Below, one piece after another: positions 49,520 to 57,289 of a stretch of DNA of 64,000 bases. The notes below the pieces were generated by a model. The model saw only the letters and a program-made list of their open reading frames with translations, was not told where the DNA came from and did not search any database. A program made the position numbers and the translations under genes. The stretch spans positions 1 through 64,000 of the forward strand of contig NZ_JADTQG010000003.1 in the NCBI RefSeq assembly GCF_016008875.1. Reading direction: 5' to 3'. Each line of letters opens with the position of its first letter. Positions within the stretch are counted from its first letter, which is position 1. Origin of the DNA: Ectopseudomonas mendocina (lineage in GTDB: Bacteria > Pseudomonadota > Gammaproteobacteria > Pseudomonadales > Pseudomonadaceae).

Positions 49520-50143
49520 ATGGAAACGCTGTTCTATGTCGCCGACCTGTTCGGCGTGGCGGTGTTCGCCATCACCGGTGCGCTGATGGCCGGACGCAAG
49601 TCCATGGACCTGTTCGGCGTACTGGTGATGGCCATCGTTACCGCTCTGGGTGGCGGCACGCTGCGCGATCTGATTCTGGACAATCATCCGGTCAGCTGGA
49701 TTCGCGACGACACCTATATCCTCGTCGCCTCCCTGGCGGCACTGGGTACCGTGGCCTGGGTGCGCATGACCCGGCCGATTCACGAGAAAGGCCTGCTGAT
49801 CGCCGATGCCTTCGGTCTCGCCGTGTTCACCGTGTACGGCACCGAGTTGGCGTTGCAAAACGGCACGCCGATCAGCACCGCGGTGATCATGGGGGTGATG
49901 ACCGGCGTGGTCGGCGGGGTGATTCGTGACGTGCTGTGCAACGAGATCCCGCTGATCTTCCAGAAGGAAATCTACGCCACCGCCTGCATCGCCGGCGCGC
50001 TTACCTTCATCGGTCTGCGCGCTCTGGGAACGCCGCACTGGCTGGATACTGCCGCAGCGATGTTCGTGGTGTTGGCGGCCCGGCTGGCGGCGATTCACTG
50101 GCATCTCGGTCTGCCGCGCTTCCACCTGCTCGACCGGCATTGA
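49520..50143 (+). CDS. Trimeric intracellular cation channel (TRIC/UPF0126, YicG-type) family protein
   Basis: A 207-residue membrane protein with about seven helices in two repeated halves. The GGGTLRDLIL and GGVIRDVLCNE repeats are the glycine-kinked segments of prokaryotic TRIC channels, which pass K+ and similar cations. The ATG at 49520 lies 7 bases after gor. The stop TGA overlaps the first homologous codon of the DUF421 remnant that follows, pointing to a deletion junction here. Confidence 0.88.
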   Translation: METLFYVADLFGVAVFAITGALMAGRKSMDLFGVLVMAIVTALGGGTLRDLILDNHPVSWIRDDTYILVASLAALGTVAWVRMTRPIHEKGLLIADAFGLAVFTVYGTELALQNGTPISTAVIMGVMTGVVGGVIRDVLCNEIPLIFQKEIYATACIAGALTFIGLRALGTPHWLDTAAAMFVVLAARLAAIHWHLGLPRFHLLDRH

Positions 50144-50514
50144 ACAGACCACCTTCGATTTCGTGCTGCTGATCATCGGCGAGGCCACGCAGCAGGCGCT
50201 GCTGGGCGATGATTTCTCCCTCACCAACATGATTCTGGTGGTCGCGACCCTGATCGCGCTGGACGTCGGTGCCTCGCTGCTCAAGCGCCGCAACGAATGG
50301 CTGGCGCACCTGCTCGATGGATCGCCGATCATCATTGTCGAAGACGGCGTGCCGATGCAGTGGCGTATGAACAAGGCGCGCCTGACCCTCGACGACATCA
50401 TGGATGTCGGCGCGAGAGAGCAGGCTAGAGCGGCTGAACCAGATTCGCTACGCGATCGTCGAGCGTAACGGCAAGATTTCCATCATCCAGCGGCCTGACG
50501 AAAAATCCACATGA
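50142..50514 (+). pseudogene. DUF421/YetF-type membrane protein remnant (5' truncated, frameshifted)
   Basis: The frame opens inside the family, at EQTTFDFVLLIIGEAT, with no N-terminal transmembrane part. It continues through LLDGSPIIIVEDG to residue-equivalent AREQ, then needs a shift at about 50424 (one extra or two missing bases). In the new frame LERLNQIRYAIVERNGKISII continues to a stop at 50514. So both a 5' deletion and a frameshift have hit it. Without the shift a 101-residue chimera ends at 50468. Confidence 0.78.
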
Positions 50515-50555
50515 CCGCTCGTCAGTGATTGCCGAGCGAGGCGGATAAATAGCCT

Positions 50556-50583
50556 GAACGTCCTCGCAGGGCCCTTCCTCCAA
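50556..50583 (+). promoter_or_regulatory. Candidate AlgU (RpoE-like) promoter of the first KGG gene
   Basis: GAACGT, 17 bases, TCCAA. The AlgU consensus is GAACTT-N16/17-TCNAA or TCTGA. It is 44 bases from the start codon. Confidence 0.55.
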
Positions 50584-50626
50584 GTCAGTGCACGGGCAAT
50601 TCTGCCCATCACTGAGGAGAAACGAG

Positions 50627-50794
50627 ATGACTAACAAGAACCCTGGCAACTTCGCCAACGATCGTGAAAAAGCTTCCGAAGCAGGCAAGAAAGGCGGCCA
50701 GAACAGCGGCGGCAATTTTGCCAATGATCGTCAGAAAGCCTCCGAGGCTGGCCGCAAAGGTGGCCAGAACAGCCACGGTGGAGGCCGCAGTTGA
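50627..50794 (+). CDS. KGG-repeat general stress protein (copy 1)
   Basis: A 55-residue hydrophilic protein made of two KGG units: NPGNFANDREKASEAGKKGG and a near copy. The family (stress-induced KGG, Con-10/YciG/GsiB-like) is disordered, strongly induced by osmotic, desiccation or stationary-phase stress, and of unknown mechanism. The ATG at 50627 follows GAGGAGA. A second copy is at 52790. Confidence 0.9.
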   Translation: MTNKNPGNFANDREKASEAGKKGGQNSGGNFANDRQKASEAGRKGGQNSHGGGRS

Positions 50795-50812
50795 GTGATT
50801 GCGTAGCCTGGG

Positions 50813-50836
50813 GGAGGCCCGCTACGGGCCTCCTTT
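50813..50836 (+). terminator. Terminator of the first KGG gene
   Basis: GGAGGCCC / GGGCCTCC stem with a short loop, then TTT, 18 bases after the stop. Confidence 0.7.
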
Positions 50837-50890
50837 CCCTCACTCGCAACACAGCGCTCGCAGCGAAACGGCAATCGCGCGAAATTCCTT

Positions 50891-50918
50891 GAACTGCAAA
50901 GACTTCAGCCAGGTCAAG
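50891..50918 (+). promoter_or_regulatory. Candidate AlgU promoter of galU copy 2
   Basis: GAACTG, 17 bases, TCAAG; one mismatch in each box against GAACTT / TCNAA. It is 36 bases from the galU start. Confidence 0.45.
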
Positions 50919-50953
50919 TTCTAGTACCGAGTCACTCAACTGGTACAGAAACC

Positions 50954-51817
50954 ATGATCAAGAAATGTTTGTTTCCCGCCGCCGGTTACGGCACCCGTTT
51001 TCTTCCCGCTACCAAGTCGATGCCCAAGGAAATGCTCCCGGTAGTCGACACCCCGTTGATCCAGTATGGCGTCGAAGAAGCACTGCAAGCCGGGCTGCAT
51101 GAAATTGCCATCGTTACCGGTCGGGGCAAGCGCTCGCTGGAAGACCACTTCGATATCAGCTATGAGCTGGAGCACGAGATTTCCAATACCGGTAAGGAAA
51201 AATCCCTCAGCGGCGTACGCCACCTGATCGATCAGTGCACCTTCTCCTACACCCGTCAGATCGAAATGAAAGGCCTTGGTCACGCCATCCTCACCGGCCG
51301 TTCGTTGATCGGCGACGAAGCGTTCGCCGTGGTACTGGCCGACGACCTGTGCCTGAACCTGGAAGGCGACGGCGTACTGACCCAGATGGTCAAGCTCTAC
51401 GAGCAGTTCCGCTGTTCGATCGTGGCCATCCAGGAAGTGCCGATGGAGGAGGTTTCGCGCTACGGCGTGATCGCCGGCGAAGCGCTGCGTGACGACATCT
51501 TCCGCATCGAGCGAATGGTGGAAAAACCCAACCCTGAAGATGCGCCGTCGAACCTGGCAATCATCGGCCGCTATATCCTCACACCGGACATTTTCGAACT
51601 GATCGAACAGACCGAGCCAGGCAAGAGCGGCGAGATCCAGATTACCGATGCGCTGATGAAACAGGCCCAGCAGGGCTGTGTGCTGGCCTACAAGTTCAAG
51701 GGTCGCCGCTTCGACTGCGGTTCGGCCGAAGGCTATGTGCAAGCTACCAACTTCTGTTTTGAGAATCGCCATAAAACCCACCCGGTGATGGCCAGCCCGC
51801 GTCTGAAGGCGGTCTGA
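50954..51817 (+). CDS. galU: UTP--glucose-1-phosphate uridylyltransferase (copy 2)
   Basis: A 287-residue GalU, about four fifths identical by eye to copy 1 at 46639, with a longer C-terminus (HPVMASPRLKAV). The nucleotide-binding N-terminus is unchanged. It stands among stress genes and not beside ugd, so it may supply UDP-glucose under stress, for example for trehalose/glucan or envelope glucans. It is 26 bases upstream of an SDR gene. Confidence 0.95.
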   Translation: MIKKCLFPAAGYGTRFLPATKSMPKEMLPVVDTPLIQYGVEEALQAGLHEIAIVTGRGKRSLEDHFDISYELEHEISNTGKEKSLSGVRHLIDQCTFSYTRQIEMKGLGHAILTGRSLIGDEAFAVVLADDLCLNLEGDGVLTQMVKLYEQFRCSIVAIQEVPMEEVSRYGVIAGEALRDDIFRIERMVEKPNPEDAPSNLAIIGRYILTPDIFELIEQTEPGKSGEIQITDALMKQAQQGCVLAYKFKGRRFDCGSAEGYVQATNFCFENRHKTHPVMASPRLKAV

Positions 51818-51843
51818 ACGCTTAGCCGAAGGGAGGAGTGAAG

Positions 51844-52698
51844 ATGAACGACAAGACTTTGCCCGCTCAGCATCAGGAGCGGCGACCTGGCGTCGAGCAC
51901 GCCATGCATCCAGAACCGGTTTACCTCGCTGACGATTACCGCGCCGCTGGCAAGCTGGCCGGCAAGGTGGCGATCATCACCGGTGGCGACAGCGGCATCG
52001 GCCGCGCCGTCGCCGTGCACTTCGCCCTCGAAGGCGCCAAGGTCGCGCTGGTTTATCTCAACGAGGACGAGGATGCGCAGAAAACCCTCGACGAAGTGAA
52101 TCGGCACGGCGGCGAAGCCATGGCCGTGGCGGGAGACGTGGGTGATGGCAGTTTCTGTCAGTGCGTGGTCGATGCGGTGATCGCCAAGTGGGGACGCCTC
52201 GACATCCTCATCAACAATGCCGGCGAGCAGCACCCCGAGCACAACCTCGAAGCACTCGACGAGGCGCAGTGGGAGCAGACCTTCCGCACCAACATCTTCG
52301 CCATGTTCCACCTGACCAAGGTCGCGTTGCCGCACCTGCAGCCGGGCTCGAGCATCATCAACACCAGTTCGGTGACGGCCTACAAGGGCAACCCGATGCT
52401 GCTCGACTACTCGTCCACCAAGGGTGCGATTACGTCGTTCACCCGGTCGCTGTCGATCAACCTGGCGCCGCGCGGCATCCGCGTCAACGGTGTCGCACCA
52501 GGGCCGATCTGGACGCCGCTGATTCCCTCTACCTTCAGTGCGGAAAAGGTCTCCGAATTCGGTGCAGAGACGCCAATGGGGCGCCCGGGACAACCTGCAG
52601 AAGTGGCGCCGGCATTCGTCTATCTGGCCAGTAACGACGCGTCTTATGTCACGGGCCAGATGCTTCACGTAAACGGCGGCAGTGTGGTCAATGGCTGA
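51844..52698 (+). CDS. SDR family oxidoreductase (YghA-like)
   Basis: A 284-residue short-chain dehydrogenase with an N-terminal extension of about 40 residues (HPEPVYLADDYRAAGKLAGK) typical of YghA-type, stress-region enzymes. The cofactor motif is TGGDSGIGRA, NNAGEQ follows, and the catalytic pair is YSSTK. The ATG at 51844 with GGGAGG upstream is preferred over a GTG two codons earlier. Substrate unknown. Confidence 0.9.
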   Translation: MNDKTLPAQHQERRPGVEHAMHPEPVYLADDYRAAGKLAGKVAIITGGDSGIGRAVAVHFALEGAKVALVYLNEDEDAQKTLDEVNRHGGEAMAVAGDVGDGSFCQCVVDAVIAKWGRLDILINNAGEQHPEHNLEALDEAQWEQTFRTNIFAMFHLTKVALPHLQPGSSIINTSSVTAYKGNPMLLDYSSTKGAITSFTRSLSINLAPRGIRVNGVAPGPIWTPLIPSTFSAEKVSEFGAETPMGRPGQPAEVAPAFVYLASNDASYVTGQMLHVNGGSVVNG

Positions 52699-52710
52699 TG
52701 AAAAAAGCCT

Positions 52711-52737
52711 GAACAACTCGGCGTAGCCCCTGCCTGA
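52711..52737 (+). promoter_or_regulatory. Candidate AlgU promoter of the second KGG gene
   Basis: GAACAA, 16 bases, CCTGA (one mismatch to TCTGA). It shares the sequence AGCCTGAAC with the first KGG promoter. Confidence 0.4.
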
Positions 52738-52789
52738 AATCATGTAGGGGCAATAACGCCTCGCGAAAAACTCTCAGGAGGTACCAGCA

Positions 52790-52960
52790 ATGGCGACCAA
52801 TAAAAATCCGGGTAACTTCGCAAATGATCGGGCCAAGGCTTCCGAAGCCGGCCGTAAGGGTGGTCACAACAGTGGCGGCAACTTCGCCAATGACCGTCAG
52901 AGAGCGTCCGAGGCCGGGCGCAAGGGTGGCCAGAAAAGCCAAAGCGGTCGCGACTCGTGA
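52790..52960 (+). CDS. KGG-repeat general stress protein (copy 2)
   Basis: A 56-residue paralogue of the protein at 50627, again with two KGG units (NPGNFANDRAKASEAGRKGG, then a near copy). AGGAGG upstream sets the ATG at 52790. A strong terminator follows 8 bases after the stop. Confidence 0.9.
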   Translation: MATNKNPGNFANDRAKASEAGRKGGHNSGGNFANDRQRASEAGRKGGQKSQSGRDS

Positions 52961-52968
52961 TCGTCACG

Positions 52969-52999
52969 CCTGGGCCCGCTTCGAGCGGGCCCGGGTTTT
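52969..52999 (+). terminator. Terminator of the second KGG gene
   Basis: GGGCCCGCT-TCG-AGCGGGCCC stem followed by GGGTTTTG. Confidence 0.85.
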
Positions 53000-53037
53000 G
53001 TAATGATGTGATTAGTAGACCTGAGGAGAGCAAGACG

Positions 53038-53508
53038 ATGAATGCCATCGAACTGCTGAAAAAGGACCACGAAACCGTCAAGGACCTGCTGAGCAAGCTC
53101 GAGGAAACCACCGAGCGAGCGGTGCAGACACGTACGAAGCTGCTGGGCAAGATCGAGCAGGAATTGAAGATCCATACCGAACTCGAAGAGCAGATCTTCT
53201 ATCCGGCCTTCAGGCAGGCCGGCAGCAAGGATGACGCCGTGCTGGCCGTCGAGGCCAAGGAAGAGCACCGCGCCGTGGAGGCGCTGGTACTGCCCGATAT
53301 CAAGGAAACGCCGCCTTCGACCATCGAGTTCGCGGGCCGGGTCAAAGTGCTCAAGGAACTGCTGGAACACCATATCGAGGAAGAGGAGCGCGACATGTTC
53401 CCGCAGGCCCGCAAGCTGCTGAGCAAGCAGCAGCTGGAGGAACTGGGCGAGTCGATGGAAGTGCTGCGCAAGTCCCTCAAGAGCAGCGCTCAGGCCAACG
53501 CAGCCTGA
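53038..53508 (+). CDS. Hemerythrin-like domain protein
   Basis: A 156-residue four-helix-bundle protein with the iron-ligand pattern of hemerythrin HHE domains: KKDHETV (10-16), HTELEEQIFYP (about 45-55), KEEHRAVEAL and HHIEEEERDMFP. It may sense or store oxygen, NO or iron. The ATG at 53038 follows GAGGAG. The long frame from 52957 passes through the terminator and is rejected. Confidence 0.88.
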   Translation: MNAIELLKKDHETVKDLLSKLEETTERAVQTRTKLLGKIEQELKIHTELEEQIFYPAFRQAGSKDDAVLAVEAKEEHRAVEALVLPDIKETPPSTIEFAGRVKVLKELLEHHIEEEERDMFPQARKLLSKQQLEELGESMEVLRKSLKSSAQANAA

Positions 53509-53518
53509 GCCTAGAAGG

Positions 53519-53547
53519 GCCGGTGCCTGCGTCTGGCAGGCGCCGGC
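53519..53547. terminator. Hairpin between convergent hemerythrin and methyltransferase genes
   Basis: A 12-bp stem, GCCGGTGCCTGC / GCAGGCGCCGGC (with one mismatch), abuts the methyltransferase stop codon. T-runs are weak. Confidence 0.5.
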
Positions 53548-54516
53548 TTAGCGCTGGCGCAGATTGGGCTGATAGGTCAGCCGCAACGCGACGCAGGCGA
53601 TACGTTCGGCCTCAGCGTATTCGGGTTTCTGCAACTCTTCGCCAAACACGTCCGGATCGAGTTCCTGATAATCCCAGTCCCAGCCGGTGTCGCGCAGCGA
53701 CAGGCGGATGGCATTGAGCAAGGGGTCCTCGCCGGCAAAGATCGCGACACCGGTATAGAGCAGCAGCGTACCGCCGGGCGCCAGGCGTTCCATCGCCGTA
53801 TCGAAGATCGCCAGGGACAACCCGGCGCCATGTTTGCCGCCGCCGTGGCGATAGGTGCGCTGTTGTGGATCGAGCATGTACGGCGGGTTGGCGATGATCA
53901 GATCGAACTGGCCCGGCACATCGCGAAGCAGGTCGCTGCTCTGTGCGTGAAGATTATCGATACCGGCCTGGCGCGCGTTCACCGAGGTCATGGCCAGAGC
54001 CCTGGGATTGATATCCAGCGCCAAGACTTCGGCCTCCGGACGCAACTGCGCCGCGGTTATCGCACCAGGGCCGGCACCACAGCCAATATCGGCGATGCGC
54101 CGCAACGGCTGTTTGGCGTGCGCCAGGTAATCGCGCAGCAAACGGGTGAAGCGGTAAGTGTCTGGGCCGAAGAACACCGCGTCGCTTTCCTCGGTGGGGA
54201 AGCGCGAGTGCACGTAGAGGTCGTCGCCCAGGTTGGAGAAGCGCACCAGACTGGCCCAGCCCTGAGCGTGAGGCTGCAGCACCTGCGCTTCCCGCATGGC
54301 CTCGACGATTTCCTCGTCCAGCGTCCCCTCGACGAAGGGACGGCTCCAGCCGAATACGTCACGCAGGTCGTTTGCCGGCGCATTGCCTGCGCGCTGGTTG
54401 ACCCGTTGATGGGTAAGCGGCGTCGGGGTGACGAAGTGGTAGCCGCGCGCGCACAGCAGGGCGCCCAGATGAAGCAGCGCCTCAGTTTGTGGGGTGTCGA
54501 AGGTCTGTTCGGGCAT
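53548..54516 (-). CDS. Class I SAM-dependent methyltransferase with NPPY motif
   Basis: A 322-residue methyltransferase. An N-terminal domain of about 130 residues precedes the Rossmann fold with motif I DIGCGAGPGA and the catalytic NPPY (ANPPYML). NPPY is typical of enzymes that methylate amide or ring nitrogens (PrmB/PrmC, RlmG/RsmC, N6-adenine enzymes). It starts 15 bases after a heme-oxygenase-like gene, on the same strand. The target is unknown. Confidence 0.82.
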   Translation of the reverse strand: MPEQTFDTPQTEALLHLGALLCARGYHFVTPTPLTHQRVNQRAGNAPANDLRDVFGWSRPFVEGTLDEEIVEAMREAQVLQPHAQGWASLVRFSNLGDDLYVHSRFPTEESDAVFFGPDTYRFTRLLRDYLAHAKQPLRRIADIGCGAGPGAITAAQLRPEAEVLALDINPRALAMTSVNARQAGIDNLHAQSSDLLRDVPGQFDLIIANPPYMLDPQQRTYRHGGGKHGAGLSLAIFDTAMERLAPGGTLLLYTGVAIFAGEDPLLNAIRLSLRDTGWDWDYQELDPDVFGEELQKPEYAEAERIACVALRLTYQPNLRQR

Positions 54517-54531
54517 ATGCGAGCTCCTTGG

Positions 54532-55932
54532 TCAGCGCGGCTGTCGCATCATCGCCGTGAAGGTACGGGTGGCGGCCAGGCCGGCGCTGGTCCAGTGCTG
54601 GGCCGGCGACTGCAATTCGATCAGGCGGCATTCGCGCCGATAAGCATCCAGGCCCTGCAACTGCCGGAGCATGTCGCGCCGCTCACGATCCAGTTCGCCC
54701 CGTTGCGTACCGGCACCGGATGATGTGGCAGCCTGGCTTGTCCGGCGTGCACGAAACGGCGAGCGCTGTTCGGCCTGCTGCCAGTCGCCGGATATCCAAT
54801 CCTGCAGCAACTGGCGCTCGTAGGGGCTGAAGACTCCGAACATCGCTGCGCCCTGGCCCTCTACCAGACGCCAGAAACGGCTTTCGACCGGGTCCTTGTC
54901 GCGTCGTATCCAGCCATTGCGCTGCAGCGCCTCAAGAAAGCCCGCCACATTGCCGGAGCTGCCCAGCCACTGGTTCACCGTACGTCCCTCGATGCGGCAG
55001 TAGTCGGAATGCACTTGGCTGGCCACCTTGCGCTTGCCTTCGAGCATCTGCAGTACCTGCTGCTGCAGATCGAAACCGTCGATCACGGCGGTGGAGCCAA
55101 TGCCCAGATCGTTAAGCAGATAGCCACGCATCACGCGCTCGTAGAAAGCCTGCGCATCACCAACTCGGGGCAGGTTGTCCAGCACGCTTTGCACCGCCTT
55201 GGCGGCATGGCCGCTGGAGCCATTGTCGATGGTTACGTGCAACTGAAAATAATAGGGGTCTATGTCCAGCTCGTTGAGCTCGAAGGCGCTGATCAGCAAG
55301 TGCAGCGGTAATTGCTCATAGCCGAGGTTGTAACCGATCACCTCGGGCAGAAACTCGTCGACCAGCAGCCCAAGGGCCAGTTGGATGGCGCCCTGGCGAT
55401 ACAGCGCGTCGTCCAGTTCCAGCGCATCTTCACAGCCCTGGCTGGCCAGCAGCTGCCGATAGAGCAGCACATGATTCTGCGCGGGCGCGCCTTCGCCCAA
55501 CTCTTCCAGGTAAGTCTGCACCAGCGGGTAAACGCGGTAATCGCGCCAGTGGGGCAGGGCGCCGTAGAGCCAGGCGCCGTCGACCAGCTTGGTTGGCGCG
55601 ACCGCGCGGAGAAAATGCAGGGCATGCGCCTTGCGTGGAAAGAAACGGCGGCCCTGACCCGAGCGTCGCCCTTCGAGGTAACGGGCGTAATCGGCAGTCA
55701 CGCTTTGATGCCGACGCAACGACCAGGCAGCCAGCTCATAAGGGCTGGCCGGCAGTTCGCAGGGCAGCTGCGCGACCTCACCCAGGCATTGCTGGATGAA
55801 TTCCCTGGCTTGCGGGTGCCCCGGTTCGGGTTCGTCCAGCAGTTGGCGATAAAGGCTCTGCCAGGGACCAGTGGCAGGAGCGAAGGAAATCCGTTGTGCG
55901 GCAGGCGTGTCGATGAAACTGGCGATCGACAT
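54532..55932 (-). CDS. Iron-containing redox enzyme (heme-oxygenase-like di-iron family)
   Basis: A 466-residue protein of the heme-oxygenase-like, non-heme iron superfamily. Candidate metal ligands are E193/E197 and E206 in VDEFLPEVIGYNLGYEQ, and H232, D236 and H242 in LHVTIDNGSSGH. Homologues such as UndA, BesC and SznF use such sites for oxidative N-oxygenation or C-C cleavage. The C-terminal 170 residues, beyond the fold, are variable. It is cotranscribed with the methyltransferase. Reaction unknown. Confidence 0.8.
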   Translation of the reverse strand: MSIASFIDTPAAQRISFAPATGPWQSLYRQLLDEPEPGHPQAREFIQQCLGEVAQLPCELPASPYELAAWSLRRHQSVTADYARYLEGRRSGQGRRFFPRKAHALHFLRAVAPTKLVDGAWLYGALPHWRDYRVYPLVQTYLEELGEGAPAQNHVLLYRQLLASQGCEDALELDDALYRQGAIQLALGLLVDEFLPEVIGYNLGYEQLPLHLLISAFELNELDIDPYYFQLHVTIDNGSSGHAAKAVQSVLDNLPRVGDAQAFYERVMRGYLLNDLGIGSTAVIDGFDLQQQVLQMLEGKRKVASQVHSDYCRIEGRTVNQWLGSSGNVAGFLEALQRNGWIRRDKDPVESRFWRLVEGQGAAMFGVFSPYERQLLQDWISGDWQQAEQRSPFRARRTSQAATSSGAGTQRGELDRERRDMLRQLQGLDAYRRECRLIELQSPAQHWTSAGLAATRTFTAMMRQPR

Positions 55933-56040
55933 GGGTCAAGTCTCCTGAAAAAACGGGGGGCCATGTTCTGTTTAGGAGGGCTCTGCCTGGATAAAGATTC
56001 CACCTAAATTCGCTTCGCTCGGCGCTGCGTCAAACAGGTT

Positions 56041-56068
56041 GAACCCAGGCGGCCGGCCAACCCTCAAC
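56041..56068 (+). promoter_or_regulatory. Candidate AlgU promoter of the YbdK-like gene
   Basis: GAACCC, 17 bases, TCAAC; two mismatches in -35 and one in -10. Weak on its own. Confidence 0.3.
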
Positions 56069-56095
56069 TGCAGGAGTTCTGGGAGTAGGCGGGTC

Positions 56096-57232
56096 ATGAC
56101 CACAAGCACGTTCGGCATCGAAGAGGAGTACTTTCTGACCGACCTGGCGAGTCGCTGCGTGGCACAGCAGGGGGTCGAGGCCTTTGCCGTATCCAGCCGT
56201 CGCGCATTGGGCCAGTGCGTGACGCGCGAGATGTTCGCCGCGCAGTTCGAAGTGGTGACGCCTGTGCTCACCAGCCTCGAAGAGGCGCGCGACTTTCTCG
56301 GCCAGGCGCGCCGCACCATGGCCGAGAAGGCCAGCGAATTCGGCTGTGGCATCCTCGCTGCCGGCACCCATCCGCTGGGGCAATGGCGTAGCGTGCAGGC
56401 GACCAACATGGCGCGCTATCGGGCGATTTTCGACGATTACCGCATCGTCGCCAGCCGCAGCGTGCTGGCCGGCCTGCATGTGCATGTCGGTGTGCCTGAA
56501 GGTATCGACCGCATCCGTCTGATGAACCGTCTGACGCCCTGGCTGCCGCTATTGCTGGGGCTGAGTGCATCCTCGCCATTCTGGGATGGCCGGCCCTGCG
56601 GCCTGATGAGCTACCGCCAGGCCGTCTGCGATGAATGGCCGCGCATGGGCATTCCCGATCACTTTCGCGATGACGCCGAATACCAGCGCTACCTCAAGGT
56701 GATGACCGCTACCGACTGCATCGGCTCGGCCGTCAACCTGTGGTGGAACATTCGCCCGTCGTTACGCTTTCCCACTCTCGAGCTGCGCATCGCCGACGCC
56801 TGCCCGCAACTGCAGGATGCGCTGTGCATCGCCGGGTTATTCCGCGCCATGCTCGGCCACGCGCTGGATGCCCCACACCATGACTGGTTCGACGACCCGC
56901 TGACACGCATCCTCACCCTGGAAAATCGCTGGCGCGCCAAGCGCCGCGGCCTGCGCGGGCTGTTCATCGAACCGCGTAGCCAGAACACCTTGCCGTTCGC
57001 CGCCTGGCTGGATCAGGTGCTGGCCTGCATCGCCGAGCAGATCGCGCCCGAGGAGGGCTGGATCATGTCCCACGCGCGCAAGCTGGCCCGTATCGGCGGC
57101 AGCGCCGAAGCCCAGCTTGGCCTCTATCGCCGCGCCCGCAGCGGCGGCGCAGAGCATCGAGCAGCCGTGCGCGAAGTGGTCGACACGCTGATGCAACAGA
57201 CATCCCTGCAGGACGTTCGGCAGATAGCCTGA
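56096..57232 (+). CDS. Carboxylate-amine ligase, YbdK family (glutamate-cysteine ligase 2)
   Basis: A 378-residue member of the GCS2 family, which joins a carboxylate to an amine with ATP; E. coli YbdK has weak gamma-glutamylcysteine ligase activity. Typical features are TFGIEEEYFLTD (4-15), AGTHPLGQW, HVHVGV and WWNIRPSLRFPTLELRIAD. The ATG at 56096 gives the canonical N-terminus. The true substrate is not known. It starts a plus-strand run of stress genes. Confidence 0.88.
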   Translation: MTTSTFGIEEEYFLTDLASRCVAQQGVEAFAVSSRRALGQCVTREMFAAQFEVVTPVLTSLEEARDFLGQARRTMAEKASEFGCGILAAGTHPLGQWRSVQATNMARYRAIFDDYRIVASRSVLAGLHVHVGVPEGIDRIRLMNRLTPWLPLLLGLSASSPFWDGRPCGLMSYRQAVCDEWPRMGIPDHFRDDAEYQRYLKVMTATDCIGSAVNLWWNIRPSLRFPTLELRIADACPQLQDALCIAGLFRAMLGHALDAPHHDWFDDPLTRILTLENRWRAKRRGLRGLFIEPRSQNTLPFAAWLDQVLACIAEQIAPEEGWIMSHARKLARIGGSAEAQLGLYRRARSGGAEHRAAVREVVDTLMQQTSLQDVRQIA

Positions 57233-57257
57233 ACATCTGCCCGGCAGCGATTTCGGA
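57231..57257 (+). promoter_or_regulatory. Candidate AlgU promoter of the ADH gene
   Basis: GAACAT, 16 bases, TCGGA. The -10 fits TCNGA exactly. It begins on the last bases of the YbdK stop codon region and is 33 bases from the ADH start. Confidence 0.5.
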
Positions 57258-57289
57258 ACTAGACACATGCCTAATCCGGGAGAAGCCTC

